In this document: positions 1-8,930 of the stretch, in pieces
Position numbering within the stretch: the first letter of the stretch is position 1
How the letters are laid out: the number at the start of each line of letters is the position of its first letter
Source: Gp6-AA40 sp035496255
GTDB lineage: Bacteria > Acidobacteriota > Vicinamibacteria > Vicinamibacterales > UBA2999
Length of the DNA stretch: 64,000 nucleotides
Direction of reading: 5' to 3'
Assembly: GCA_035496255.1 (NCBI GenBank)
Contig: DATJEU010000032.1
Location: 1-64,000, forward strand
Program-made: the position numbers and the translations under genes
The notes under the pieces: generated by a model
What the model was told of the DNA's origin: nothing
The model's input: the letters and a program-made list of their open reading frames with translations, nothing else
Database searches by the model: none

Positions 1-1455
1 CTGCTCTGGTTCCCGTCCGGCATTGTCATGATGTACCGGTCGTTTCCCGAGGTGACGCCTCGCGATCGCCTGGAGCATGCGGCGGTGCTCGATGCTGCGA
101 CGATCAGGCTGTCGCCGGCGGAAGCGGTGGCGAAACTGGACGTGGACGACCCGCCGACGTCCGCGCGGCTGATGACGTTCGATGATCGTCCCCTCTATCG
201 CTTCCGTCGCGACGGCGTCGAGCGCGATGTCTACGCCGACACGGGTGAGGAGAAGCCCGACGAGGTCACGCCGGCGTTGATGCTCCGCGTGGCCGCGCAA
301 TGGAGTGGGCAGCCGGCGTCGAGCGCATCGGTCCAGGAAGTCAAGGAGATCGACCAATGGACCGTGGCGAACTTCAACCGCGTGGCGCCGGTCTGGAAGT
401 ACTCGTTTCCCGACGGCCAGCAGGTCTACGTCACCGAGAACACCGCCGAGGTCGTGCAGGCGACAACCAGGGCGTCACGTACCTGGGCGTATTTCGGCGC
501 GATTCCGCATTGGCTGTACTTCACGCCGCTGCGGAAGAACGGCCCGACCTGGAGCAAGGTGGTGATCTGGACGTCCGGCATCGGCACGGCGTCCGCCATT
601 CTCGGCATGGTGATCGGCGTCTGGATGTATTCGCCGCGCAAACGCTATCGTCACGCCGGTGCGCCGACGGCCATTCCGTACCGGGGCCAGAAGCGACTGC
701 ACACGATCTTCGGACTCGTCTTCGGTGCGGCGGCGGTGACGTGGGCCTTCAGCGGCCTGCTGTCGATGGAGCCGTTCCCGTGGCCCGGCCAGAACGCCGA
801 GGCGCAGGCGAACGGGCCGGCGTTGCCGCAGCTGCGCGGCCGCATGCGTTTCGACGCGTTCGCCGCGAAGGATCCGCGCGAGGCGCTGGCGCAGCTCGCA
901 CCGGCGAAGGTCAAGGAGATCGAGTTCACGGGCTTTGCCGGCGCGCAGATGTATCTGGCCACGCTGGCCGGCGGCGAAACGCGCGTCGTGCCGCTGCAGG
1001 GCGCACCGTCAACCGAATTCGATCGCGATCGCATCGTCGCGCTGATTCGTCGTGCGGCGGGCGAGGGTGGTCTGGCGGATGTGACGATGATCGATCGTTA
1101 CGACCGCTACTATCTCGATCGTACCGGCGAGCAGCCGCTGCCGGTGATTCGCGCTCGTCTCAACGACTCGCAGCAGACGCAGTTCTATGTGGATCCCAAA
1201 ACCGCGCGCATCGTCGCCGGCTATCGCGCCGGTGACTGGGGCGAGCGGTGGCTGTATCACGGGCTGCACTCGCTGAACTTCCCGTGGCTCTACAACTACC
1301 GCCCGCTGTGGGACATTGTCGTGATCACGCTGCTCGTGGGCGGCACCGCGCTGTGCGTGACGTCGCTGATCCTGGCGTGGCGCGTGCTCGGACGGAAGCT
1401 CAAGGCGATGATCCCTGGGTCGCCGCCGGTGGTCAGCGAGGACCTGGCTTCTTAG
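1..1455 (+). CDS. PepSY-associated transmembrane protein, 5' truncated
   Basis: The reading frame is open from base 1, so the true start lies upstream and the first ATG (base 28) is probably internal. The protein alternates soluble PepSY-like segments with membrane helices: hydrophobic stretches lie near bases 565-625, 700-765 and 1305-1385, and soluble parts with paired Tyr/Asp/Gly strands lie between. The last helix is followed by a short basic tail. This is the architecture of PepSY-TM proteins, inner-membrane proteins often linked to TonB receptors, iron uptake or ferric reduction. No partner is visible because the window starts here. The family is fairly sure; the substrate is unknown. 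Confidence 0.75.
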   Translation: MLWFPSGIVMMYRSFPEVTPRDRLEHAAVLDAATIRLSPAEAVAKLDVDDPPTSARLMTFDDRPLYRFRRDGVERDVYADTGEEKPDEVTPALMLRVAAQWSGQPASSASVQEVKEIDQWTVANFNRVAPVWKYSFPDGQQVYVTENTAEVVQATTRASRTWAYFGAIPHWLYFTPLRKNGPTWSKVVIWTSGIGTASAILGMVIGVWMYSPRKRYRHAGAPTAIPYRGQKRLHTIFGLVFGAAAVTWAFSGLLSMEPFPWPGQNAEAQANGPALPQLRGRMRFDAFAAKDPREALAQLAPAKVKEIEFTGFAGAQMYLATLAGGETRVVPLQGAPSTEFDRDRIVALIRRAAGEGGLADVTMIDRYDRYYLDRTGEQPLPVIRARLNDSQQTQFYVDPKTARIVAGYRAGDWGERWLYHGLHSLNFPWLYNYRPLWDIVVITLLVGGTALCVTSLILAWRVLGRKLKAMIPGSPPVVSEDLAS

Positions 1456-1478
1456 GGGCGCGGCTTCAGCCCCGCCCC
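1455..1478. terminator. GC-rich hairpin between convergent genes
   Basis: Arms GGGGCGCGGC and GCCCCGCCCC pair with one mismatch around a TTCA loop, starting at the stop codon of the PepSY gene and facing the end of the BlaR1-like gene. There is no T tract, so it may be a 3'-end hairpin or a dispersed repeat rather than a classical intrinsic terminator. Confidence 0.4.
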
Positions 1479-1516
1479 CGAGCGCAGCGAGGTGGATCGG
1501 TGGCTCGTTTAGGCAT

Positions 1517-3238
1517 TCAGTTTTCCGTCGGTCGCTCCACTGAATCGATGACCAGGAACTCCACGGGCGCGCGCCCGCGCTCGAGCGAGAGTCCCAGCTT
1601 GTCGCGCAGTACCGTGAACGGAGAGACGTCGGCCTGTGAGGGATCCGGCCCGGCGGCCGTGGGTTGGAGCGACGGCAGTTCAACGGCGATGTCGTAGAGC
1701 CCGGTCAGACCCGTCTGGTTGGCGACGTTCCCTCGCAGGACGACGGCCAGCGTGCCGGCGATTGCGTTGGCATCGATACTCACGGCATCCCACGCGAGGC
1801 CGCCACTGGCGCTGCGACCCAGGTGACTGCTGCCGCAGCCCATGCGCGGGGCCTGGTCCGGCGTGAGTGGGGGAGTCGGACCATCTGTCCTCGGTGTGCA
1901 ATTGCTCGCCACCGCGGGTTGCAGCAGCCCGCTCTTTGCCACGCGCAGCACCCACGCATCGGCATCACGCATTTCGCGATGGGTTTTCAGCTCGAAGCGC
2001 TGTTCCAGCAGGGCCTGCAGCATCAGCATCACCTGCGCGTTCGGTGGGTCACCAGCCGCTTTGGCCTGTACGTCGTAGCGATCGCTGCGCAGCCAGTCCG
2101 GTCCACCGGCGATGCGGTACTGCGGGATCCGATAGGCGTTACCGATCAGATTCATCACCTCGTTGTTTCTGGCAATGAATTCGCCGCCGGGCCGGGTGTA
2201 GAAGTCGGCGCCGGATCCGGTGGTCTCCGGCGTCCGCTTGATCGACGTCACTTCGAATTGCGGACGTGGTTCCGATGGCGCCTGCGCCCGCGTCGCCGAT
2301 GCGTGCAGCGATCCGATGCCGATCGGACCGGCCAACGCGAGCAGTGCCCCCACGATCAGCAGCCAGCGTCCTGCCGCGCTCAAGCGCCGCCCGATGCGAT
2401 TCGCGAGGATGGTGTCGATCCGTGAACGCAGGTCCGACCCGCTGATGCCCGACATCGACATGACCGGCGCGCCGAGCGACCAGCGGCACACGGTGAGGAT
2501 GCCTTCGGCGTAGTCCACCGCCAGGACTCCTGTCTCGATTACCGCTTCATCGCACGCGCGTTCGCGTTCGTCCACGAGCCGCGTGCCGATCCACCAGGTC
2601 AGCGGATGAAACCAGAACACGGCTTCGATCGCCATGTGCAGCGCGGCGACGAGGTTGTCATGACAGCGCACGTGACACTGTTCATGCGCGACGACCGCAT
2701 CGAGCTGTTCCGGCGTCAGGCGCTCGAGCAGTCCATCGGGAACGAGGAGCACCGGCCGTCGAATGCCGATGACCGCCGGCTCGAATGCAGAGGGCGATGA
2801 CCGCACCCGCAGGCCAGCGGTGTCGCAGCCTTCAAGCGATAGCGGCATGGCCGCATCGAGCGCCCCGCGGACATGGCTCCATTGCCGCCACCACCATGCG
2901 ACGACGGTCATCGCGCCAAGCAGCCAGATGGCCGCGAGGACTTCGGGCAACATGGTCGCCGCGGCTTGACCGGTAGTGGTCGGTGCGGCGATGGACAGGA
3001 CTGAAGGCGCCAGCACCTGATCGACCACGAAGGTGGCGCCAGGCCGAACGATGGCGGGAGCATCGCGCCAGGCAAACCGCGAGCCGAGCTCCATCAGCCA
3101 GCCGAACGGCACGAGGAACTTGAGCGAGGCGGCGCACCACAGCCAGTACCTCGTTCGCGCCGCGTGGCGCCGCAGCACCAGCGTTACGATCCACACCAGG
3201 CCGGCAAACAGCGTCGACTGCCATAAGTGGTGAATCAC
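1517..3238 (-). CDS. M56/BlaR1-like membrane metallopeptidase fused to a TIGR03435-type domain
   Basis: This 573-residue protein starts with a BlaR1/MecR1-type membrane part: hydrophobic helices near residues 5-22, 32-50, 98-115 and 195-212, and a zinc-protease HEQCH motif at 185-189 with downstream ERACDE (226-231). A fourth helix (about 292-310) leads to an extracytoplasmic domain from about residue 327 beginning FEVTSIKRTPE, typical of the TIGR03435 soil-associated family. There is no penicillin-binding sensor domain, so the signal is probably not a beta-lactam. The GTG start overlaps the BlaI stop by 4 bases (GTGA), indicating translational coupling. It likely senses an external ligand and triggers BlaI cleavage. 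Confidence 0.85.
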   Translation of the reverse strand: MIHHLWQSTLFAGLVWIVTLVLRRHAARTRYWLWCAASLKFLVPFGWLMELGSRFAWRDAPAIVRPGATFVVDQVLAPSVLSIAAPTTTGQAAATMLPEVLAAIWLLGAMTVVAWWWRQWSHVRGALDAAMPLSLEGCDTAGLRVRSSPSAFEPAVIGIRRPVLLVPDGLLERLTPEQLDAVVAHEQCHVRCHDNLVAALHMAIEAVFWFHPLTWWIGTRLVDERERACDEAVIETGVLAVDYAEGILTVCRWSLGAPVMSMSGISGSDLRSRIDTILANRIGRRLSAAGRWLLIVGALLALAGPIGIGSLHASATRAQAPSEPRPQFEVTSIKRTPETTGSGADFYTRPGGEFIARNNEVMNLIGNAYRIPQYRIAGGPDWLRSDRYDVQAKAAGDPPNAQVMLMLQALLEQRFELKTHREMRDADAWVLRVAKSGLLQPAVASNCTPRTDGPTPPLTPDQAPRMGCGSSHLGRSASGGLAWDAVSIDANAIAGTLAVVLRGNVANQTGLTGLYDIAVELPSLQPTAAGPDPSQADVSPFTVLRDKLGLSLERGRAPVEFLVIDSVERPTEN

Positions 3239-3621
3239 GACGGCCTTCCTTTCCTGGCGCGGCGGAGCGCCTGCTCGGCGTCCTTGATGTCGTCGATCGT
3301 GAGTTTTCCGGAGTCGACCAGACGCGCCATGATCGGCGTGACCCGTCCGTCGAACAGCGCGAGCAGGTCCTCGACCAGGCTGGTGTGCGCGGCCTCGCGC
3401 GAGATGACCGCCTCGAAGATGTTGGCGTTGCTGATCCGCTTCACGCGGCGCAGTGTGCGCTTCTTCTCCAGGCGGTAGATCATCGTCTGCACGGTGGTGA
3501 ACGCAGGCCGGCCCTTGTCGGGCAGTGCCTCGTGAATTTCACGGACCGAACAGGCGCCGTTGGTCCAGAGGATTTCCATGATCTGCAGTTCGAGCCGGCT
3601 GAGGGTTGGACGTCTGGGCAT
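3235..3621 (-). CDS. BlaI/MecI/CopY-family transcriptional repressor
   Basis: This winged-helix repressor begins MPRRPTLSRLELQIME, which matches the N-terminus of BlaI proteins. The ATG at 3621 is preferred over an in-frame TTG 24 bases upstream. It gives 128 residues, the usual family length. The FTTVQTMIYRLEKK segment is the recognition helix/wing region. It is coupled to the M56 sensor gene by a GTGA overlap, giving the classical repressor-sensor pair. BlaI dimers repress their own operon until the sensor cleaves them; a matching operator-like palindrome lies just upstream. Confidence 0.88.
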   Translation of the reverse strand: MPRRPTLSRLELQIMEILWTNGACSVREIHEALPDKGRPAFTTVQTMIYRLEKKRTLRRVKRISNANIFEAVISREAAHTSLVEDLLALFDGRVTPIMARLVDSGKLTIDDIKDAEQALRRARKGRPS

Positions 3622-3644
3622 CGATGCGTCTACTAATGTCGCCA

Positions 3645-3670
3645 ACTAAACCACATATGTAGTTACTAAC
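3645..3670. promoter_or_regulatory. Candidate BlaI operator between blaI-like and cytochrome genes
   Basis: The sequence ACCACATATGTAGT (3650-3663) is a near-perfect palindrome, one base away from ACTACATATGTAGT, which resembles TACTACA/TGTAGTA-type BlaI/MecI operators. A further TACTAATGT half-site lies at about 3631. It sits upstream of the BlaI-like gene and 45 bases before the divergent cytochrome gene, so both could be controlled. Binding is inferred. Confidence 0.55.
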
Positions 3671-3707
3671 GCAAGCACGAAGATCGGAGGTACAAGAACA
3701 CTCAACG

Positions 3708-4184
3708 ATGCGCACGATCTACGGGATCCTCGTCGTCAGCCTCCTGCTGTTCGTGGCCGGCGCCGTGTTCTTTATCCTGGCGCTCCGCACCGTCCGGCAG
3801 CCCGAACCGGGTGCACCCGTGGCGTCAGTCAAGCAGGTGATGCAGGGCATCGTCGCGCCGTCATCCAAGGCGATCTACGACGCCGTCTCCACCGTTGTCA
3901 CGAGCGCCGGAACCACGGAGACGGTCCCACGCAGCGATCGCGACTGGCAGATCGTCGGCAGTCATGCGACCGCCCTGGCTGAAGCCGCGAACCTGCTCCA
4001 GATGGGTAACCGGCCGCGCGATGCCAGCGACTGGCCGCGCCTGTCGAAGGAGATGGCCAAGGCGGCGATGCAGGCCTACCGCGCGGCTGACAAGAAGGAT
4101 GCAAACGCGCTGCTGGCTGCGGGAGAAGTGCTGAACAACGCCTGCGAGAACTGCCATCGCAATTACGACGTGCCGATCGAATAG
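3708..4184 (+). CDS. Membrane-anchored cytochrome c
   Basis: A single N-terminal hydrophobic helix (about residues 4-27) anchors or exports the protein. The single haem-binding motif CENCH is at residues 146-150, close to the C-terminus of a 158-residue protein. A C-terminal CXXCH after a mostly helical body resembles cytochrome c'-type four-helix proteins rather than class I cytochromes. It probably acts in the periplasm. It is divergent from the BlaI-like gene across an operator-like palindrome, so it may belong to that regulon. Its electron partner is not evident. Confidence 0.75.
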   Translation: MRTIYGILVVSLLLFVAGAVFFILALRTVRQPEPGAPVASVKQVMQGIVAPSSKAIYDAVSTVVTSAGTTETVPRSDRDWQIVGSHATALAEAANLLQMGNRPRDASDWPRLSKEMAKAAMQAYRAADKKDANALLAAGEVLNNACENCHRNYDVPIE

Positions 4185-4246
4185 GACGGGTCTTCGCCGA
4201 GAACTCCCACCGCCCAACCTTCTTCCCTCATCCAACTCCCAACCTT

Positions 4247-4283
4247 GGGGCGAGCCTTGCCAGGCTCGCCCGCCGCGGACCTG
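4247..4283. repeat. Palindromic dispersed repeat, copy 1 (intergenic)
   Basis: Perfect 10-base arms GGGCGAGCCT (4248-4257) and AGGCTCGCCC (4262-4271) flank a TGCC loop, followed by a GC-rich tail ending in GCGGACCTG. Almost the same 36-37 bases recur in frame inside the FAD oxidoreductase gene at 22725-22760, so it is a mobile or dispersed repeat rather than only a terminator. Confidence 0.65.
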
Positions 4284-4320
4284 CCGGCGCGCCTTACAAT
4301 GCGATGCAGAGGCGTTGTCC

Positions 4321-5739
4321 ATGCTTTTCAAGAAGTGCGTTGTGTGCGTCGTCTTCGTCGTGTCCGTCGTGGCGTCTTTGCCCTCGGCGTATGCCGCTCC
4401 CGTCCAGACGATGCGCGTGGACTACTACCACTCCGGCAACGACAAGCAGGAATCGTTCGCGCTCGATCGCATCGTCATCGAGCCGCTGCCGTGGCCGGGC
4501 AATTCGAAGCGCCCGCTCGACACGACGAATACCGGCAAGTATTTCTTCGCGGTGATCGACAAGGCATCGAACACGACGGTTTATTCGCGTGGCTTCAGCT
4601 CGATTTATGGCGAGTGGGAGACGACGGCGGAAGCGCAGAAGATGAACCGGACGTATTCCGAGTCGCTGCGCTTTCCCGCAGTCGAGAAGCCCGCGCGCAT
4701 CGTCGTCAGCAAGCGTGACGGGCAGAACGCGTTCAAGGAGATCTGGGCGTTCGACCTCGATCCGGCCGACAAGTTCGTCGAGAAGGGTCAGTCGCCGGCG
4801 CGGGCGGGGGCGCTGATCAAGCTGCACGAACGCGGTGACCCATCGACGAAGCTGGATCTGCTGATTCTCGGTGACGGCTATACGGCGGCGCAGCGGCCGA
4901 AATTCATCGCCGATGCACAGCGACTGCTCAAGGTCCTGTTCTCGACCAGCCCGTTCAAGGAGCGCGAGAGCGAGATCAACGTCTGGGGCCTCGTGCCCGC
5001 GTCAGCCCAGAGCGGCATCAGCCGGCCGTCGCAGGGCATCCACAAGCGGACCCCGCTAGGCACGACGTACGATGCGTTCGATTCCGAGCGCTACATCCTG
5101 ACGTTCGAGAACCGCACGGTGCGTGACATCGCGGCCAACGCGCCGTACGACGTGATGGAGATCCTGACCAACACGCAGACCTACGGCGGCGGCGGGATCT
5201 TCGGTCTCTACAGCACCGTCGCGGCCGACAGCGAGTGGGCGCCGTACATTTTCGTTCACGAATTCGGCCATCACCTGGCAGGGCTTGCCGACGAGTACTA
5301 CACGTCGCAGGTGGCCTACCTGCCGCCGACGAACAAGGTCGAACCGTGGGAACCGAACGTGACCGCGCTGCTCGATCCTGCGAAATTGAAGTGGAAGGAT
5401 CTCGTAACGCCGGGCACGCCGATCCCGACGCCGTGGCCGAAGGAGGAAGAGGAGGCGTACGACGCGGACTACCAGATGCGCCGGCAGGCGATTCGCGCTG
5501 CCAACCGGCCGGAAGCCGAGATGGATGCGCTGTTCCGTGAGGCGATGAAGCGCTCCACCGAGATTCTGGCGAAGTCGCCGTATGCGAAGAACGTCGGTGC
5601 GTTCGAGGGCGCCAACTACGAGGCGAAGGGCTATTACCGCCCGCAGGTGGACTGCATCATGTTCTCGCGCAACGTGAGCTGGTTCTGCGCCGTCTGCCGC
5701 CGCGCGATCTCGGGCATTCTCGATCTTTACGCCGCGTGA
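4321..5739 (+). CDS. Secreted M64 family (IgA peptidase-like) metallopeptidase
   Basis: The protein (472 residues) has a Sec signal peptide ending near PSAYA. The N-terminal beta-rich segment is typical of M64 peptidases, and the catalytic zinc motif HEFGHHLAGLADEYY begins at residue 313, with a distal metal-ligand candidate in the same stretch. The C-terminal part has a CxxC-type pair around FCAVCRR. ATG 4321 is chosen over a TTG two codons upstream; AGAGG lies eight bases before it. The gene is coupled to the next one by a GTGA overlap. M64 enzymes were named from an IgA protease, but here the substrate is unknown. Confidence 0.85.
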   Translation: MLFKKCVVCVVFVVSVVASLPSAYAAPVQTMRVDYYHSGNDKQESFALDRIVIEPLPWPGNSKRPLDTTNTGKYFFAVIDKASNTTVYSRGFSSIYGEWETTAEAQKMNRTYSESLRFPAVEKPARIVVSKRDGQNAFKEIWAFDLDPADKFVEKGQSPARAGALIKLHERGDPSTKLDLLILGDGYTAAQRPKFIADAQRLLKVLFSTSPFKERESEINVWGLVPASAQSGISRPSQGIHKRTPLGTTYDAFDSERYILTFENRTVRDIAANAPYDVMEILTNTQTYGGGGIFGLYSTVAADSEWAPYIFVHEFGHHLAGLADEYYTSQVAYLPPTNKVEPWEPNVTALLDPAKLKWKDLVTPGTPIPTPWPKEEEEAYDADYQMRRQAIRAANRPEAEMDALFREAMKRSTEILAKSPYAKNVGAFEGANYEAKGYYRPQVDCIMFSRNVSWFCAVCRRAISGILDLYAA

Positions 5740-6983
5740 GCAGCAGCGGAGGCGCGGTCGCCGACGCAAGCCTGGCGCTGGTCCTGAGCGGCGGCGGTGC
5801 ACGCGCCGCCTATCAAGTGGGTTTTCTGCGCGTCCTCGCATCGCGATACCCGAACCTCGCGCCCGACATCCTGACCGGCGTCTCGGCAGGGGGGATCATT
5901 GCCACGAAGCTGGCGGCGCGCGAGGCGTCGTTTGCGGCAGCGGTTGACGAACTGCACGAGGTCTGGCACGGCCTGCGCACCGAAGATGTCTTCCGCGTCG
6001 ATCCCGGCGATCTGACGTCGCGCGTGACGCGCTGGGGCGTTCGTCTGGTCTCGGGCGGCGCGCCGGGGACCCCCCGCGCGCGCAGCCTGCTCGACACGTC
6101 ACCGTTGCGCGAACTGCTGACCCGGACCTTGAGACCGGACGATGACGGCCGATTCCCGGGCATCGCGCAGAACCTGGCTGCCGGGAGACTCCGGGCGGTT
6201 GCGCTGACGGCGTCGAGCTATACGACCGGCCAGTCCGTCACATGGGTCCAGAGCGCGGAGGGGTGCGGCGTGATGACGTGGGAGCGGCCCCGGCGCACGA
6301 GCGTCGAGGGATGCCTCGGCGTGAACCACGTGATGGCGTCGGCTGCCCTGCCGTTTTTCTTCCCGGCGGTGGAGATCGACGGGGCGTGGTATGGCGACGG
6401 TGGTATCCGGCTGACCGCGCCGCTGTCGCCGGCGATCCATCTCGGCGCGCGGAAGATCATCGCCATCTCGACGCGGTATGCGCGCAGCCAGGAGGACGGG
6501 GAGGCGCCTGCGAACGGCGGCTACCCGCCGCCGGCGCAAGTGGCCGGCGTACTGTTGAATGCCGTTTTTCTGGACCTGCTCGACGCCGACGCACTGCGGC
6601 TCGAGCAGCTCAACGGGCTGCTCGACCGCCTGCCGCGCGGCGCACGGGCCGACCTTCGCCATGTCGATCTGATGATCCTGCGGCCATCCCAGGATCTGGG
6701 CCAGCTGGCCAATTCGTTCGAGGCGCAGTTGCCGCGGACATTCCGGTTCCTGCTGCGCGGGCTTGGCAGCCGCGAGGTTCGCTCGAACGACATGGCGAGT
6801 CTCTTGATGTTCCAGCAGGACTACCTTGCGAAACTGATCGAGCTCGGTGAGCGCGATGCGCGCGCGCGTGGCGAGGACATCGACGCGTTCATGCGGCGGC
6901 CCGTCGACCCTCCCCGCCAGCCCACAGGTCGCCAGACACTCAGACGGTATCTGCGGGCGGTGGTCAATCCACGCCGTCCGTGA
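5736..6983 (+). CDS. Patatin-like phospholipase (RssA-type)
   Basis: Patatin features are clear: the oxyanion-hole stretch SGGGARAAY near residues 18-26, the nucleophile elbow GVSAG with Ser50, and the catalytic aspartate in YGDGG (Asp221). Length is 415 residues, longer than RssA because of a C-terminal helical extension that ends in a basic tail. There is no signal peptide, so it is likely cytoplasmic or membrane-associated and hydrolyses acyl esters of lipids. The GTG start overlaps the stop of the M64 peptidase gene by 4 bases, so the two are probably translated together, although no functional link is known. Confidence 0.88.
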   Translation: MSSSGGAVADASLALVLSGGGARAAYQVGFLRVLASRYPNLAPDILTGVSAGGIIATKLAAREASFAAAVDELHEVWHGLRTEDVFRVDPGDLTSRVTRWGVRLVSGGAPGTPRARSLLDTSPLRELLTRTLRPDDDGRFPGIAQNLAAGRLRAVALTASSYTTGQSVTWVQSAEGCGVMTWERPRRTSVEGCLGVNHVMASAALPFFFPAVEIDGAWYGDGGIRLTAPLSPAIHLGARKIIAISTRYARSQEDGEAPANGGYPPPAQVAGVLLNAVFLDLLDADALRLEQLNGLLDRLPRGARADLRHVDLMILRPSQDLGQLANSFEAQLPRTFRFLLRGLGSREVRSNDMASLLMFQQDYLAKLIELGERDARARGEDIDAFMRRPVDPPRQPTGRQTLRRYLRAVVNPRRP

Positions 6984-7035
6984 TTTCACACACGGGCGGA
7001 ACGTCGGCGCTGCTTCAACTGCGCAAAGCCGGCAC

Positions 7036-7082
7036 AAAAGGCGCCACGACGAACACGACGAGTACGACGACCACGATGAAAC
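7036..7082. repeat. CACGACG-type short tandem intergenic repeat
   Basis: Between the convergent patatin and glutaminyl cyclase genes lie irregular tandem units of the form ACGACGA/CACGACG. Similar arrays occur at about 13397-13451 and 25205-25258. The function is unknown. Confidence 0.45.
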
Positions 7083-7128
7083 ATCGCGGAGAACCCTGAC
7101 CGTCGCGGCTTTCGTTTCCGCGCCTCGA

Positions 7129-7941
7129 TCAGTTCACACCCTCGACCTTGATCTCATACAGCGACGGCCACAGCTTGCCGGTGATGAACAGGCGCTTGCC
7201 CTGGCCGTCCCACGCGATGCCGTTCAGCACGTCGATCTGCTGGCCCGGTGCCGCCGCGGGTTTGATGCGATCGAGATCGAGATGGCCGGTGACGGCGCCG
7301 CTCTTCGGATCGATGCGGACAATGCGTGAGGTGAGCCAGACGTTGGCGAACACGGCGTTGCCGATCGCCTCCAGCTCGTTGAGATCCTTCAGTGGCATCC
7401 CTGCATCGCGCACGGTCACGCGTCCAGTCTCCTTCAGCGTTTGCGGATCCAGGAACCGCAATTCAGCCGTGCCGTCGCTCATGATCAACCGGCCGCCGTC
7501 GGTCGTCAGGCCCCAGCCCTCGCCCTTGTAGTCGAACGTGCCCTGCTTCGCGAACGTGGCCAGGTCGTAGACGAATCCGACCTGCGTCTGCCACGTGAGC
7601 TGCACCAGCCGGGAGCCGGTGAGTGCGAGCCCCTCGGCGAAGTACATCAGCGGCACGTCCACTTTCTGCAGGACCTCACCCGTTTCGAGACGCACCTTGC
7701 GCAGGCTCGAATGGCCGTTGCGGCCGGTGCTCTCGTACAGCACACCGTCGTGAAACAACAGTCCCTGGGTGAACGCGTCGGGATCGTGTGGATAGACGTG
7801 CACGATCGAGTAATCGAGTGACGGCACGACGGCGGGCTGCTGGACGTCGGAGCCGGTACTGCCGCGCGCGCACGCGAGCACGAGCGAGGCTGTTATCAAT
7901 GACAGGTATATGAAGCGGTGACGCACTGGAGTTGCCGCCAT
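7129..7941 (-). CDS. Glutaminyl-peptide cyclotransferase (plant-type, beta-propeller)
   Basis: The frame opens upstream at 8070, but the ATG at 7941 starts a good lipoprotein signal (LITASLVLAC, Cys near residue 23), so that start is chosen, giving 270 residues. The mature protein has the repeated strand pattern of the glutamine cyclotransferase family, including DPDAFTQGLLF, ESTGRNGHSSLRK, YFAEGLAL and DLNELEAI. Such enzymes convert N-terminal glutamine to pyroglutamate in exported proteins. As a lipoprotein it would act in the periplasm. Convergent with the patatin gene and divergent from the CoA-transferase genes. Confidence 0.88.
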   Translation of the reverse strand: MAATPVRHRFIYLSLITASLVLACARGSTGSDVQQPAVVPSLDYSIVHVYPHDPDAFTQGLLFHDGVLYESTGRNGHSSLRKVRLETGEVLQKVDVPLMYFAEGLALTGSRLVQLTWQTQVGFVYDLATFAKQGTFDYKGEGWGLTTDGGRLIMSDGTAELRFLDPQTLKETGRVTVRDAGMPLKDLNELEAIGNAVFANVWLTSRIVRIDPKSGAVTGHLDLDRIKPAAAPGQQIDVLNGIAWDGQGKRLFITGKLWPSLYEIKVEGVN

Positions 7942-8075
7942 CTTAGTGGACCGGATCCACTGGAAGAGTACCACCGGCGGGTACGTTCCGACGGCGCACG
8001 GCTGGCCGCGACAACGGCGCGGCCGCCCCTGGTTCGGCAGGGACACATCGCCAAATCTGGTACGATTCAACGGCG

Positions 8076-8930
8076 TTGGCAGACATCGTTTCGCTCCGGG
8101 AAGCCGTGCAGGAATTCGTCCGCGACGGCCACAGCCTCGCGCTCGAGGGGTTCACCCACCTGATTCCGTTCGCCGCCGGCCACGAGATCATCCGCCAGCA
8201 GCGCCGCGATCTGACGGTCATGCGGATGACGCCGGACGTCATCTACGACCAGATGATCGGCGCCGGCTGCGTGGCGAAGTTGATCTTCTCGTGGGGCGGC
8301 AATCCCGGCGTTGGATCGTTGCACCGGCTGCGTGATGCGGTCGAGAACGGCTGGCCGCGCCCGCTGGCGATCGAGGAGCATGCGCACGCGGGCATGGCGG
8401 CCGCGTACGCGGCCGGGGCCTCGGGGCTGCCGTTCGGCCTGCTGCGCGGGTACCTTGGCAGCGACTTGCCGAAATTCAACACCAGGATCAAGTTCATCGA
8501 GTGCCCGTTCACCGGCGAGCGCCTCGCCGCAATTCCGGCGAATCGCCCCGACGTCGGCATCATCCACGCGCAGAAGGCCGACAGGAAGGGCAACGTGCTG
8601 ATCTGGGGACTGATCGGCGTCCAGAAGGAGACGGTGCTTGCCTCGACGCATTCGATTGTGACGGTTGAAGAGATCGTCGATCGCCTCGATGCGCCACCGA
8701 ATGCGGTCGTCATTCCGCACTGGGCGGTCGGCGCGGTGTGCGAGGTCAGGGGAGGCGCGTTCCCGTCGTACGCGCACGGCTACTACGCGCGCGCCAATGC
8801 GTTCTACAAGCAGTGGGATGCGGTGTCGCGCGAGCGCGAGACGTTCACGGCGTGGATGCAGCGACACGTGATGGAGACGAAGGACTTCGACGGCTTCAGG
8901 CGGAGCCTCGAGCAGGCGGCGAATGTCTGA
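8076..8930 (+). CDS. catI: 3-oxoadipate CoA-transferase subunit A (CatI-like)
   Basis: The 284-residue sequence matches the alpha subunit of the glutaconate/3-oxoadipate CoA-transferase branch (CatI of chlorocatechol degraders) as I remember it. Diagnostic stretches are ALEGFTHLIPFAAGHE, FSWGGNPGVGSLHR and VIHAQKADRKGNVLIWG. It transfers CoA from succinyl-CoA to 3-oxoadipate together with subunit B. The start is a TTG; no better in-frame codon is nearby. It overlaps the subunit B gene by 8 bases. It connects to the maleylacetate reductase and thiolase genes of this window. Confidence 0.88.
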   Translation: MADIVSLREAVQEFVRDGHSLALEGFTHLIPFAAGHEIIRQQRRDLTVMRMTPDVIYDQMIGAGCVAKLIFSWGGNPGVGSLHRLRDAVENGWPRPLAIEEHAHAGMAAAYAAGASGLPFGLLRGYLGSDLPKFNTRIKFIECPFTGERLAAIPANRPDVGIIHAQKADRKGNVLIWGLIGVQKETVLASTHSIVTVEEIVDRLDAPPNAVVIPHWAVGAVCEVRGGAFPSYAHGYYARANAFYKQWDAVSRERETFTAWMQRHVMETKDFDGFRRSLEQAANV

